Shown here in pieces: positions 54,846-64,000 of a DNA stretch of 64,000 nt. Position 1 is the stretch's first letter; the number at the start of each line of letters is the position of its first letter. The stretch is from Coleophoma eucalyptorum (lineage: Eukaryota; Ascomycota; Leotiomycetes; Helotiales; Dermateaceae), in assembly GCA_026120035.1 (NCBI GenBank), contig JALRME010000030.1, positions 372,001-436,000 of the forward strand, read 5' to 3'. The notes beneath the pieces are model-generated. The model searched no databases and was not told where the DNA came from. It saw nothing but the letters and a program-made list of their open reading frames with translations. The position numbers were made by a program, and so were the translations under genes.

Positions 54846-57527
54846 TCATCCACCAACTGTGATCTCAGCACTAGGGTCTTTTCGAATATCAAGTTCCATC
54901 AGACCCTCTTTCTTTTCAATAACCAGGCCCTTCTCGTTAGCGAGATGCAGGAGACAGATGAAGCAGTAACTTGTTGAAATATCGTTCATCGCTTGCTTAG
55001 GATAGACCGATTGAAGATTTTGCATGACGGATGTGAAATGCAACGTCTCGTTCTCGTCTGTCTTGGCTGGTGTATCAGGTTGAGGTGTTGGAAGAGCTCC
55101 TAGTGTAGATTGTTCCTACGAAGTGACGTTAGTTTGAATTATCAAGGAACAGTGCGGACAACTTACAGACTCAGGCTCCGCGAAGCCAATTCCTTTCCAC
55201 AATTCCTCTTTCAATCTTCTCACGTCGACCTTCTTCGCAACTCGAGCGTATTGGACATACTCAGGTCTCAGTCTCCTGCTTTGAGTAACAAGTTGTGTGC
55301 CAAAGGCGCCCTCTTCTCCTTGGGAGCCTGCAGCGCCGTTGAGGATGCCAGCAATTCCAGCCAGCCCACCTTCACCACGTTCTTCAGCACCAGGAGAGAA
55401 GTGATCACGAGCATCGGCAAATTCCATGTCATCATCCTCGTCTATTCCGCCAGGCATAGGAAGACCGTCATCTTGGAAGAAATTGGCATCATAATCGCCC
55501 TGCGCTGGTGCATCATCAACGGTTGTTTCTGGACCTTCTTTGCGTGCCCAGTATGCCTCGTCCATCTCTCCTTCTGGCACATCGTCGTCTTTCTGCGTAG
55601 TCTGGCCAAAGACACCCTTTGTCACTCCTGTGCGTCGACTTCCCATCCGAGCCTTTGGCTTCAAGAAAAGTCGCAAAAGCTGTTTAGAATTGAAGTGCTT
55701 GTCGTCCGGAAGAAGGTTTCTTGTTTTCGACTTCCAGTCCTTTTTGGGCATAGAGATGACTGAATTTGAAGAGGCTGAAGTGTACATCGCTTCCGCCATT
55801 CTGATATCAAGGGGCGAGGAGAAATCGATCTCAAAGAGCTCTTTCTCCTTTCTGGGCTTCGCGACTACAGGCTTGTCGATATCCTTGATCTTGCGTATTC
55901 GCCAATGCTCGGGACCAGCCCAGTTCTTCTGGAGTGCTTCGTCGAAATAACTCAAGATGTCGTTATGTCCACCTTGAGTCTTTGCATTATCGTCCATTGA
56001 CACGATAAATTCTCCAGTAACGGGGTCAACAGCCGCCTCACCTCCCATTTCATCATTGTCAAGACCTCCGTCGTGTACACGCAGTCGTGGCTCGATTGCA
56101 GCGTCTTTAGCCCATGCCTCACCTCCCTCACCGAAGCCAATATCTGCAGGCATGTCAAAGTTGCCAAACAATCCATCGTCATCATCGTCAAATCCAGCTG
56201 GGTTATCATCATCCAGGAATATACCTGTCTTGTTTCCAAGTCCAGCAGATGTATCTTCTTCTGGCTTGTCTTTCTCCTGTCTCCAGTCCTCTGGTGCTTT
56301 TAAGAATGGTATGTCCATAGAACCAGATGGATCACCTAGATCGAAATTCTTGAGTGATGGACAGATATCCTGTTCCTCCAAGAAGTCAAGGTTAGGGAAG
56401 AATTTGGCACCTAGAGCTCCGACATCTATTTCCACATCCTCCTCGTCGACCTCGCTAGTTGAATCTTCCAGGATAGAGTCTGGTTCTTCCTCTTCTTCCT
56501 CGATCATGTTGTCATTCTTTCGTCTTGTTGCTGAACCCTCGGCTGAAGCATCGCCAGCATCATCACTGGAATCAAAAACTATACGACCGTGAGAATCTAT
56601 GGCTAAGTGGTTCAAAAGTAGGCCTTTGGCTCCGCCTTCGTCAAAGTCTGCTGAAGCCTTCTTGAATAATGGATCCACAGAGAACTCCAGTTCCATCTTC
56701 TTCAATTGCAAAGATGCAAAGGAAGGTGCTAAAGTAGCCTCAGATGATCGTTGATTCTAGAATATGTCAGTTTACTGTATATCCCACCGTACGGATTATA
56801 TAATACATACTCGCTTTTTGGGCCTCTTCCGCACCACTCCATCTTCATCCTCCACTTCTTCATCGCTATCGGCGCCTTCATCGTCTTCACCTCTTTTCTT
56901 CTTGTTGCTATTGCTGTCTGCCAGACCGCTTAGAAGCTTGCCTGTTTCGGTAGCTACACTGTCAACTCTGCTAGTGTAGATTTTAACGCAACCATCCAGA
57001 GTACAACTAGCTTTCTGGAAATTGACACCATCCCCTTCCTTCAGCAGGGACATATCGTGGAAATAATCAATAAGCGCAAAGTTCCAGGAATTCGTCGCAT
57101 TGATCTTATTGTCTGTAGCCATCTTCATCCATTCTTCGAAATTGGCCAAAAGAGGGACACGCTTCATAGGAGTGACAGCGCTTCCCCCCACTATAATATC
57201 TTCATCCAGATTGTTCTCCTTTCCCCTATCGCGAGGTGTCTTAGGATGAGAATTTGGTGAAGAACTTCCAGCGCGCTCAAAGGTAGCAAGTTTGCGCATC
57301 GGCGATGCTGCCAGTTTAATTTTGTTCATTTGAACATCGTGAAGCGCGTGCCTTGACTGTAATCGTTTTGCCTTCTCTTGCGCATCGTCATTGAGTGGAA
57401 TTCTACAGTTTGTTAATTCTGTGACTTTGGAGCTACGGTTTATTCCTCACTTTATTGGTGATTTAAAATTTGACGGATTGGAGCCTGATGCCGCCCTCCC
57501 GCGCGGAGCCTGCGCAACTCGAGGCAT
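54846..57527 (-). CDS. BRN1: Condensin complex subunit 2 (kleisin, CAP-H/barren)
   Basis: Four exons (57527-57451, 57402-56811, 56756-55167, 55115-54846) encode 842 residues. Barren-family landmarks: KRVPLLANFEEWMKMATDNK, INATNSWNFALIDYFHDMSL, NFQKASCTLDGCVKIYTSRV, a long acidic centre, FFPNLDFLEEQDICPSLKNF, and the C-terminal block LKEELWKGIGFAEPE followed by FTSVMQNLQSVYPKQAMNDI and STSYCFICLLHLANEKGL. Brn1 bridges the Smc2-Smc4 heads in condensin, which compacts mitotic chromosomes. The first exon is short and basic (MPRVAQAPRGRAASG). Introns are 48-54 bp. A CDK-like site (KTPR) is near the N-terminus. It is head to head with the thioredoxin gene. Confidence 0.95.
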
Positions 57528-57906
57528 ATTAAAATACCTATGGCAAACAATAGCCAAAGTGTCGTAAAAGTCGTCGTCGAGATAATCGTTGAAAAAGGTC
57601 GGGCAAGAAATTACTGTTGTTGTCGTGTCGAGTGTAAACAAACGGAAATCTGAGATGGGGCACCCGGAAGGGATAGAGACACCTCGACAAATCATATCAT
57701 TCCATTTGGTGTCGTCAGATTGTGGCGTTAGCGACTAACAGGTGTCTCAATAGTTGCTCGCCATCGCACTTTGAAGTGGTTGCATAGCATGTGCACGAGC
57801 CACCAGATTGGCTGATGTGAAATCAACAAGAGGCAACTCTGTTCTACAGCTTCGCACTCAACTCTAGTCACCAGCTTCTTACTACGAGTCACTTGGTGCT
57901 TTCAAA
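57528..57906. promoter_or_regulatory. Bidirectional promoter, condensin subunit 2 and thioredoxin-PITH gene
   Basis: A 379-bp spacer between divergent starts; it lacks any other gene. Confidence 0.55.
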
Positions 57907-59085
57907 ATGTCGAAGACCGTCCAAATTGCTTCCCCGGGCCAGTTCAGCGACCTGCTGAAGAGCTCACGTATTGTGGTCACGGACTGTAAGTATATCCCAC
58001 CCCGCAACCCCACCATACCGGCCAAGCTGTGGTGCAGAATATTCCGAGGAGATCATGGTCTGATTGTGTTTTACAGTCTATGCCGACTGGTGTGGACCAT
58101 GCAAGCAAATTGCCCCAATCTATGAGCAGCTATCCGCAAACTTGTCTCGCCCCAACCATATTACATTCGTCAAGGTCAATGTAGATACACAGAAGGAGGT
58201 TGCATCTAAGTATGCTGTTACTGCGTAAGTCCGCCTATATACTACTTTCACATAATTACTGATCACTGCTTTAGTATGCCAACATTCATGATATTCAAGC
58301 AAGGTCAAGTTGTTGAAACGGTTCAAGGCGCCGACCCACGAAAACTACAAGCAGTTGTAAGAAAGCTTGCAGCAGAAGCCGAAGGAGGATCCAGCTCTTC
58401 TGGCTTCGGCGGGTCCAGTGGCTCTGGTGGATGGCGTATAGGAGATCTACCAAAGGGATATGGCGATGTGACAGATCAAGTCGATGTTAAAGGTTTGGAG
58501 CTACTTAACTCTGATAGTCAGTTTGGGGGCGTCAGAGTTCTGTTCGAGAGCAGCAAACCCACTGGGCTGGCAAAAGGAAAGGTTGCAGAAAGCAAGACAA
58601 AGGACTGGGTGGAGAGTGATACAGATGAGCAGCTTATGATGTTCATGCCTTTCCAGGCGACTCTGAAGGTTCACACACTTCAAGTATGCTATCTATTCTC
58701 ACCTTCAAGTTCACAGCTAACACACTCTACGTAGATCACATCTTTACCACCTAGCGCCGACGATGATGACGAAGTTCCTATGCGACCAAAGACAATCCAA
58801 ATCTATCCTAACCGTCCTCATATCCTTGGATTTGAGGAGGCAGATGATATTCCAGCTACTCAAAGCATTACGCTGACCGAGAAAGACTGGGACTCCACTG
58901 GCACAGCTACCATTCCTCTTCGCTTTGTCAAGTTTCAAAACGTTACAAGCCTTGTCCTTTTTATTGTCGACGGCGATGGAGAGGGTGAAAGAGTTCGTGT
59001 TGATAGAGTGAGGATTATTGGTGAGACAGGTGAGAAGAGAGACCTCGGAAAACTCGAAAAGATTGGTGATGAACAAGGCGAATGA
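57907..59085 (+). CDS. Thioredoxin-like protein with PITH domain (TXNL1-type)
   Basis: Four exons (57907-57985, 58077-58224, 58275-58683, 58735-59085) encode 328 residues. The N-terminal thioredoxin fold has the redox site WCGPCK (Cys32, Cys35), the FYADWC lead and the cis-Pro in AMPTFMIF. After a Gly/Ser-rich linker (GGSSSSGFGGSSGSGG) comes the PITH domain (KGLELLNSDSQFGG, LMMFMPFQATLKVHTLQ, PNRPHILGFEEADD, IPLRFVKFQNVTSLVLFIV). TXNL1 orthologues associate with the 26S proteasome and have disulphide reductase activity, which fits a cytosolic and nuclear role. The first exon is separated from the active site by a 91-bp intron. All phases close and the length is typical of the family. Confidence 0.95.
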
Positions 59086-60996
59086 TTGAATGAAATGGGA
59101 CTCATGAGGTCAAAACTCTCAAAGGCATGGTTTGGGCGTTTACGGCTGGAAGTTTAAAGACACAAGCATTCACCAGCAGAGGTGTAAACCAGGCATTCAA
59201 TGGCATAGAAAAGCGTTGATGAGTTTTCATTTCTTGGAACGAACTCTGAATTTAGAATCATCCCATTGGTCCTAAATCATTCCTGGGTATTCTTTCTTCT
59301 AGGCTTCTAAATATTCCTCTCTTCTTCACTGATACGAGTTTCTTATAACATAAGATATGTCCAACCCTCCATCCAACTCCAAGCCCTGCAACACCCACGA
59401 GCCCGTTAAGACAAATCGTGAGCGAAGCGAACACAGTTTGGAGCTCCAAATGGAACGGTCGTATTTGCAATTGGGTTTTCTCTGTGAGACGACTGACGCC
59501 TAGGTATCATCACGGAATTTGAACACGCAGTACGCTTTCACGCAGGGTTCAGGATGTATAAGCAACACGGAGAAATTGTCGTCTCGCCGCACGATTTTTC
59601 AAAAGAAGGTCCAGGAGAATCCGCCGTTTTGTACTGAAGATTTTCTTAGCGCGAGGCTGATCCAGTCTAGTCTACAATAGGCTAGCTCGTTTAACGCTGG
59701 TCAATGTCACATGATGCCGCGAATTTCTGCTCAACTTGGCGCGTCCTTCTTGCATCATAACATGACTTTCCTGTCGTCCCTTTCAATGAGACGACAGCTA
59801 ACGGGAAGGTTCGCTGCATTGTTCCCGAGTATTATTTAGGGCTATTTATATAAGATACAATATATTTAGGCTTTAAATTGGTGTCTAGACTTTACGAAGT
59901 ATTCGCCAGTACTTCCTAACCGCAGTCTAACTGACTACCGCTACCAATTATTTCGGATTTCATGAGCATCAGATGGGGTTTACAAAATTTTCTTCCCTTC
60001 ACATATGCTTTATCAACGCCGGACTCTGCAGCAAGTTTGCATGTCTTTCCATCAGTCAGGTTTTGGGTAGTTTCTTTGGCTCCGAGTCAGCATGGCACTC
60101 GCTCAGATTTCAAAATACGATACTGCAGTCCTTCATATTCTTCAAAGTCTATCTATAGGAGATACAGATCAAGATTTAGAAGGTTACAACCTCTCAAGTT
60201 CCAATGTCAAGCGTTCACCTTCCATATGCATCATCCTCTGCACAGCTCTAAATTGGCTGAGGTTACAGCAAACTGCCTTCACGCACCTTTACAACTATAG
60301 ACATCTTGCGCTTCGGCCTGCATGTAAACTTTCAAATGGGGGGTTTTTTGGTAATCCTAGGGTATGACTTATCGTGTATTTCAGATGCCATTCAAGATCA
60401 CTGGTGAAGGACTTCCCTGAAGACATGCGGAACATGACATGAGTCTTCTTGTAGCCTGTACCGGACGACATCCTGCAATCCTAGTGGTAGTACACCTTCT
60501 GAATATTAGAGCCACGTGGATTACCAGGATGATGACGAATAGTCAATATTTTCCTTCGGAGCCGTTCGTAGCCTCATGGTTTTCCTTGTCAACATGTTGA
60601 ACTATCTTCGCAACCGCATGTCCAGTTTAAGTGATTAAGAACTCGGTGTTATTGAAGTCTCGGTAGCCAAAGAAACAATGTAGGAATGGTCCCGAAGTAA
60701 TACAAAGAAGTTAAATTGATTATAAAGATCACGAGCGCAGGAGAAGATATTGATGAGTCTGAAGAGTGGCATGATTTTGGAGCTTGACTTGAAATAACAT
60801 GTAAGTCTGCAAAGCAAGAATCTAAAAATGTATGCAACGCAATGCTTTTAGTACAGAAAAAGGCGACAACATCTTTAGTCTACAACTGTGTGATCAATTC
60901 CAGCGCTGTCTTCAAATCTATATATACAATCTTTAACAGTATTATTACAGCTCAAATTTACAATCCCATCTTGTTGCCAGCAAAATGGTCTCCCAG
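59086..60996. other. Intergenic region (1.9 kb), no gene seen
   Basis: AT-rich in parts. It contains a 17-base word (60334-60350) also present at 37723-37739. No coding region is supported. Confidence 0.4.
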
Positions 60997-61686
60997 CTAA
61001 TATTTCCCATTTACTCTTGCACCCGGACCTAGCAATTGTTTGGCTCTTTTCTCAAACGCTTCGATCATCATTCCCGCGACCTTTGGGGCTACTGCATTGC
61101 TGAGCGCAGCATATATAGGGTTCTTGAATTCGAAGTCAAGTACGAGATGCACTTCAGTTTGGTCCGTCGCATCCTCATATGTGCTTTCAGTTCTAGGGTT
61201 TCCCTGCACTAAAGGTGATTTATTGTGAAGTGGGCGCAAGGTCCACCTTGTACTCAGGCTCGAGAAGGTCGTATTTGGAGGACCTGGCGTGTCGATAGCG
61301 GTATAATTTGGTAGATCTGATTTGGATAGAGTCGTCGTCGCAGAACCACCTAAGGCCTCGACGATTGAGCCTGGCACACAGAAGTTCTTAGATGTGAAGG
61401 TCTCCTCATATCCGCCCCAGCCTACAGACAGATCTGCCTGTGCTGGCCATCTCTTGCCATTCTTGTCCGGATTCGACCATTTCGTAACCTTAGAACCGAT
61501 GCAGTATGGAAGGAATTCTGAGTAGCTGTCGATATCTGCTACTACATTGTAAAGTTTTGCAGACGAGTATGGGAGGACTCGGGTCGCTGTGAGGTGTTGT
61601 GGCTCTGCTCCTGGGAGAGTAATGAAGCTTCTCTCGCAGGTCTTAATGGTTCGGAGAGCTGACCTCGGCCGGAGAGTTCGAAACAT
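60997..61686 (-). CDS. COQ10: Coenzyme Q-binding protein Coq10 (START-like)
   Basis: A single exon of 229 residues. The N-terminus (MFRTLRPRSALRTIKTCERS) is a strong Arg-rich mitochondrial presequence with no acidic residue before the first Glu. The START/polyketide-cyclase fold shows YSSAKLYNVVADIDSYSEFL, LSVGWGGYEETFTSKN, a STRWTLRPL strand, and VHLVLDFEFKNPIYAALSN with the C-terminal helix AGMMIEAFEKRAKQLLG. Coq10 binds ubiquinone in the inner membrane and is needed for efficient respiration. The gene is intronless, unlike most of its neighbours, and is divergent from TRM140 across 341 bp. Confidence 0.95.
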   Translation of the reverse strand: MFRTLRPRSALRTIKTCERSFITLPGAEPQHLTATRVLPYSSAKLYNVVADIDSYSEFLPYCIGSKVTKWSNPDKNGKRWPAQADLSVGWGGYEETFTSKNFCVPGSIVEALGGSATTTLSKSDLPNYTAIDTPGPPNTTFSSLSTRWTLRPLHNKSPLVQGNPRTESTYEDATDQTEVHLVLDFEFKNPIYAALSNAVAPKVAGMMIEAFEKRAKQLLGPGARVNGKY

Positions 61687-62027
61687 TGCGAAGATTAGGA
61701 TTATTTCGGCGCAAATATTCTAATAAGGAAGACGGAGAAAAGTGAGCAGGCAGAATAACGTCTCCACGCAAACCGAACGAGCAACAATTGAGTCCAGAAA
61801 GAAAATAAATAGAGCTCTGCTGCAATTTGGTGAGGTCATGGAGAAGACCCTCCAAAATCACGTCGGCAATCGAAGCTTAAGCGGCCGACTCACTATTTTT
61901 CTCGCTTCCGCGACTTTTCGCACCAGATAAATTTCTGCGCGTCTTCTTCATCCTCTTCTTCTTCTCTTCAGAACCACAAGAACAACAACATTCTGCCCGG
62001 AGCAGTGTTCTTGGAAGCTCCATCACA
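61687..62027. promoter_or_regulatory. Bidirectional promoter, COQ10 and TRM140
   Basis: 341 bp between divergent starts. It includes a (TCTTC)-rich stretch just upstream of the TRM140 ATG. Confidence 0.55.
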
Positions 62028-63326
62028 ATGGAAGCTCAGAGTAATGGCGAGCCCGCCGTGGATATCTCTTCCCTGAGTGTACAGGACTCGGCTGCAGGAG
62101 TTCCTCAGCCTGCTCCGCACCTTTCCCATGATCCTCAGTATAATCAGAAGAGGAGTGATCCTTTCCAGTTTGGTTCTCGTCATTTGAAAGATGAAGCCGA
62201 CGTCTTCGAGTTCAATGCTTGGGGTAAGCACCGACCCGTCGCTCAGAATATCAAAACAATACTAACTCGTTCTATAGATCATGTTGAAACTGACGATACT
62301 TACAAGGAATATGCAGAACTACAGTATGCAAAACAGCGAGAATCTCCTGTATCTGACTTCGATAAGAGTAAGCTCCCTCGATTTCTTTTCGCGCGCCCCC
62401 TACCTGCAGCATGATGATTTAGAACAAAATGCATAGTTCATCTGAGGTCTACTAGCCCATGAACGAAACAAATCTACCATTGTCTTTCGCTCCTATCTGA
62501 TCTGCAATTTAAATGGCACAATTTTAGCAAACACTTGTATGCACAATAAGCTAACTGCCCTCAAGCTAGATTCAATGGCGACCCAGCAAAGTGGTGGAAC
62601 AATTTCTATAAGAACAACACATCCAATTTTTTCAAGGACCGTAAATGGCTACAACAGGAGTTTCCAATTCTTTCAAAGATCACAAAAGCAGATGCGGGAT
62701 CAATCACGCTGCTCGAAGTTGGAGCAGGCGCAGGCAATACTGCGTATCCCATTCTTGCTCATAATCAGAATCCAAATCTCAAAATACATGCGTGCGATTT
62801 CTCCAAAAAGGCTGTTCAAGTGATACGTGAGAATGAGGCATACGACACGAAAAACATTCAAGCCGATGTCTGGGACCTTGCTGGAGATGTCTTGCCCCCG
62901 GATTTGGAAGAAGGTTCCGTCGACATTGTTGTTCTGATCTTCATCTTTTCTGCCCTCTCACCAGCTCAGTGGGAGCAAGGTGTTCGCAATGTCTATCGAC
63001 TTCTTAAGCCAGGCGGGGAAGTTCTGTTCCGAGACTACGGTCGTGGTGACCTTGCTCAGGTTAGATTTAAAAAAGGACGATACCTGGAGGAGAATTTCTA
63101 CATCAGAGGAGATGGTACACGAGTCTATTTCTTCGAGAAGGAGGAACTGGAAAATATTTGGACTGGTAAAGCTGAAGAGGCGGACAACAACAAGCCTCAC
63201 TTTGAGATTGTTGAGATGGGAGTTGACAGGAGATTACTTGTCAACCGCGCAAAGCAATTGAAGATGTATCGTTGCTGGATGCAAGGTCGCTTTCGAAAAC
63301 CAGAAGTACCAGCTCCTCCCAGCTGA
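62028..63326 (+). CDS. TRM140: tRNA N3-methylcytidine methyltransferase (Trm140/METTL2-type)
   Basis: Three exons (62028-62223, 62278-62367, 62566-63326) encode 348 residues. Family landmarks: FGSRHLKDEADVFEFNAWDH, the TRFNGDPAKWWNNFY motif, NFFKDRKWLQQEFP, the SAM motif LLEVGAGAGNTAYPIL, ACDFSKKAV, VVLIFIFSALSP, FRDYGRGDLAQVRFK and FYIRGDGTRVYFF. The last three are diagnostic of the METTL2/METTL6/METTL8-Trm140 group that makes m3C32 in threonine and serine tRNAs. The second intron is 198 bp and uses the CTCAAG acceptor after a GCTAAC branch site; the TAG nearer to the motif would break the TRFN sequence. Unlike budding yeast Trm140 no actin-binding extension is present. Confidence 0.95.
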
Positions 63327-64000
63327 AGGGTCTCCAAGAGAAACTGAACCATCATACGGATGAAAGCTTCCGTTGCATACAATGCTCTCGCGTCCACGGC
63401 TGCAGTCGTAATGCGAGGCGGCCAATGCTACATCCTATTTAAGGCCATGGCAAGAATTAGCATGGGAGATAGGGTGTCAGAAAGCGGAGGCAGTATCTCA
63501 CATAGTATCCTTGCCTCATACGAGCAATCCACGGATTAAAGAGGGAAAGCTTCCACGGCGGGTCAATAGGAAGGCCGGGAATGTGAAGGGATTTAGATTA
63601 AATGATATCTGATAAGAGGCAACGCTGAGCAACTTTATCTCACATAGAAGAGCTCCCCTGTCATGAGATAATGAATTATTCCAGTCCCATTACTTCGAGA
63701 ACCAACATGCTTCCAGTGATCCCAGAAAGAAAGGGGGAAAAGCCAAAAGCTCAGAAAATGAGCATGTCAATTCGTGGGCGACACAAACCTGAACGCTATT
63801 GTATAATACAGTGACAGAGGCAGTGAATGATAGGCAGGGAAAAAGAGAGAAAGGGAGAGTCGTATTGAGAGGTAAACGTCGAGCTGACGTCGATAAGATC
63901 TCGGATGATCGATAGGACGACTTTCTGGCTCTGCGAATGACACTCCCTCCGTCTTCCCCACCTTCGCACATCGCAACTCCACACCCCCAACATCAATCGA
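63327..64000. other. Terminal intergenic sequence
   Basis: 674 bp after TRM140 to the window edge. Short overlapping open frames on the minus strand at 63690-63996 show no family signature; I see no gene. Confidence 0.4.

Overview
The window is nuclear DNA of a filamentous ascomycete. Genes carry several short GT-AG introns, mostly 44-136 bp, with CTAAC-type branch sites. Hallmark families are a Zn(II)2Cys6 regulator, a histidine acid phosphatase, a PLAC8 protein, the Shr3 permease chaperone, Emc2, Coq10 and Trm140. The combination suggests a leotiomycete-like fungus, but that is an impression and was not searched. I see no prokaryotic operon, CRISPR array, rRNA gene, convincing tRNA gene or intact transposon. 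All exon models below were built by reading splice sites and checking frames by hand.

Left third (1-33.8 kb), mostly accessory or metabolic genes. It opens with the 3' part of a gene encoding near-identical 42-residue TPRs of the type found in fungal NLR-like proteins. Next come an HSL-type esterase divergent from a Zn2Cys6 factor, a membrane-anchored histidine acid phosphatase divergent from a zinc alcohol dehydrogenase, an orphan SWIM-like protein, and a second, intron-rich zinc alcohol dehydrogenase divergent from an FMN-dependent lactate monooxygenase-like enzyme. These are followed by a PLAC8 protein, an MFS sugar porter, a single-pass Cys/Ser-rich membrane protein, a GFA-fold protein, Shr3 and an F-box protein. 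The two dehydrogenases, the flavoenzyme, the regulator, the esterase and the transporter could serve a shared catabolic job, but only their proximity supports this.

Middle (33.8-44.1 kb). This is gene-poor, with more than 6 kb lacking any supportable gene, then one small disordered SP/TP-rich protein behind a long pyrimidine-rich leader, then 3.5 kb of apparently non-coding DNA with G-rich and low-complexity tracts.

Right third (44.1-63.3 kb), a compact block of conserved housekeeping genes: a small mitochondrial coiled-coil protein, RAMP4/Ysy6, a SMAP-domain lysine-rich protein, AP-3 delta (Apl5), Emc2, an FAD/NADPH monooxygenase, condensin kleisin Brn1, a thioredoxin-PITH protein, Coq10 and the tRNA m3C methyltransferase Trm140. 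Many neighbours sit head to head over 340-800 bp spacers and probably share promoters.

The most notable findings concern gene structure: a start codon split by an intron (AP-3 delta), a first coding exon that is only the ATG (RAMP4), a probable GC-AG intron that removes an in-frame stop (flavoenzyme gene), and an in-frame 42-nt candidate cassette exon (second alcohol dehydrogenase).
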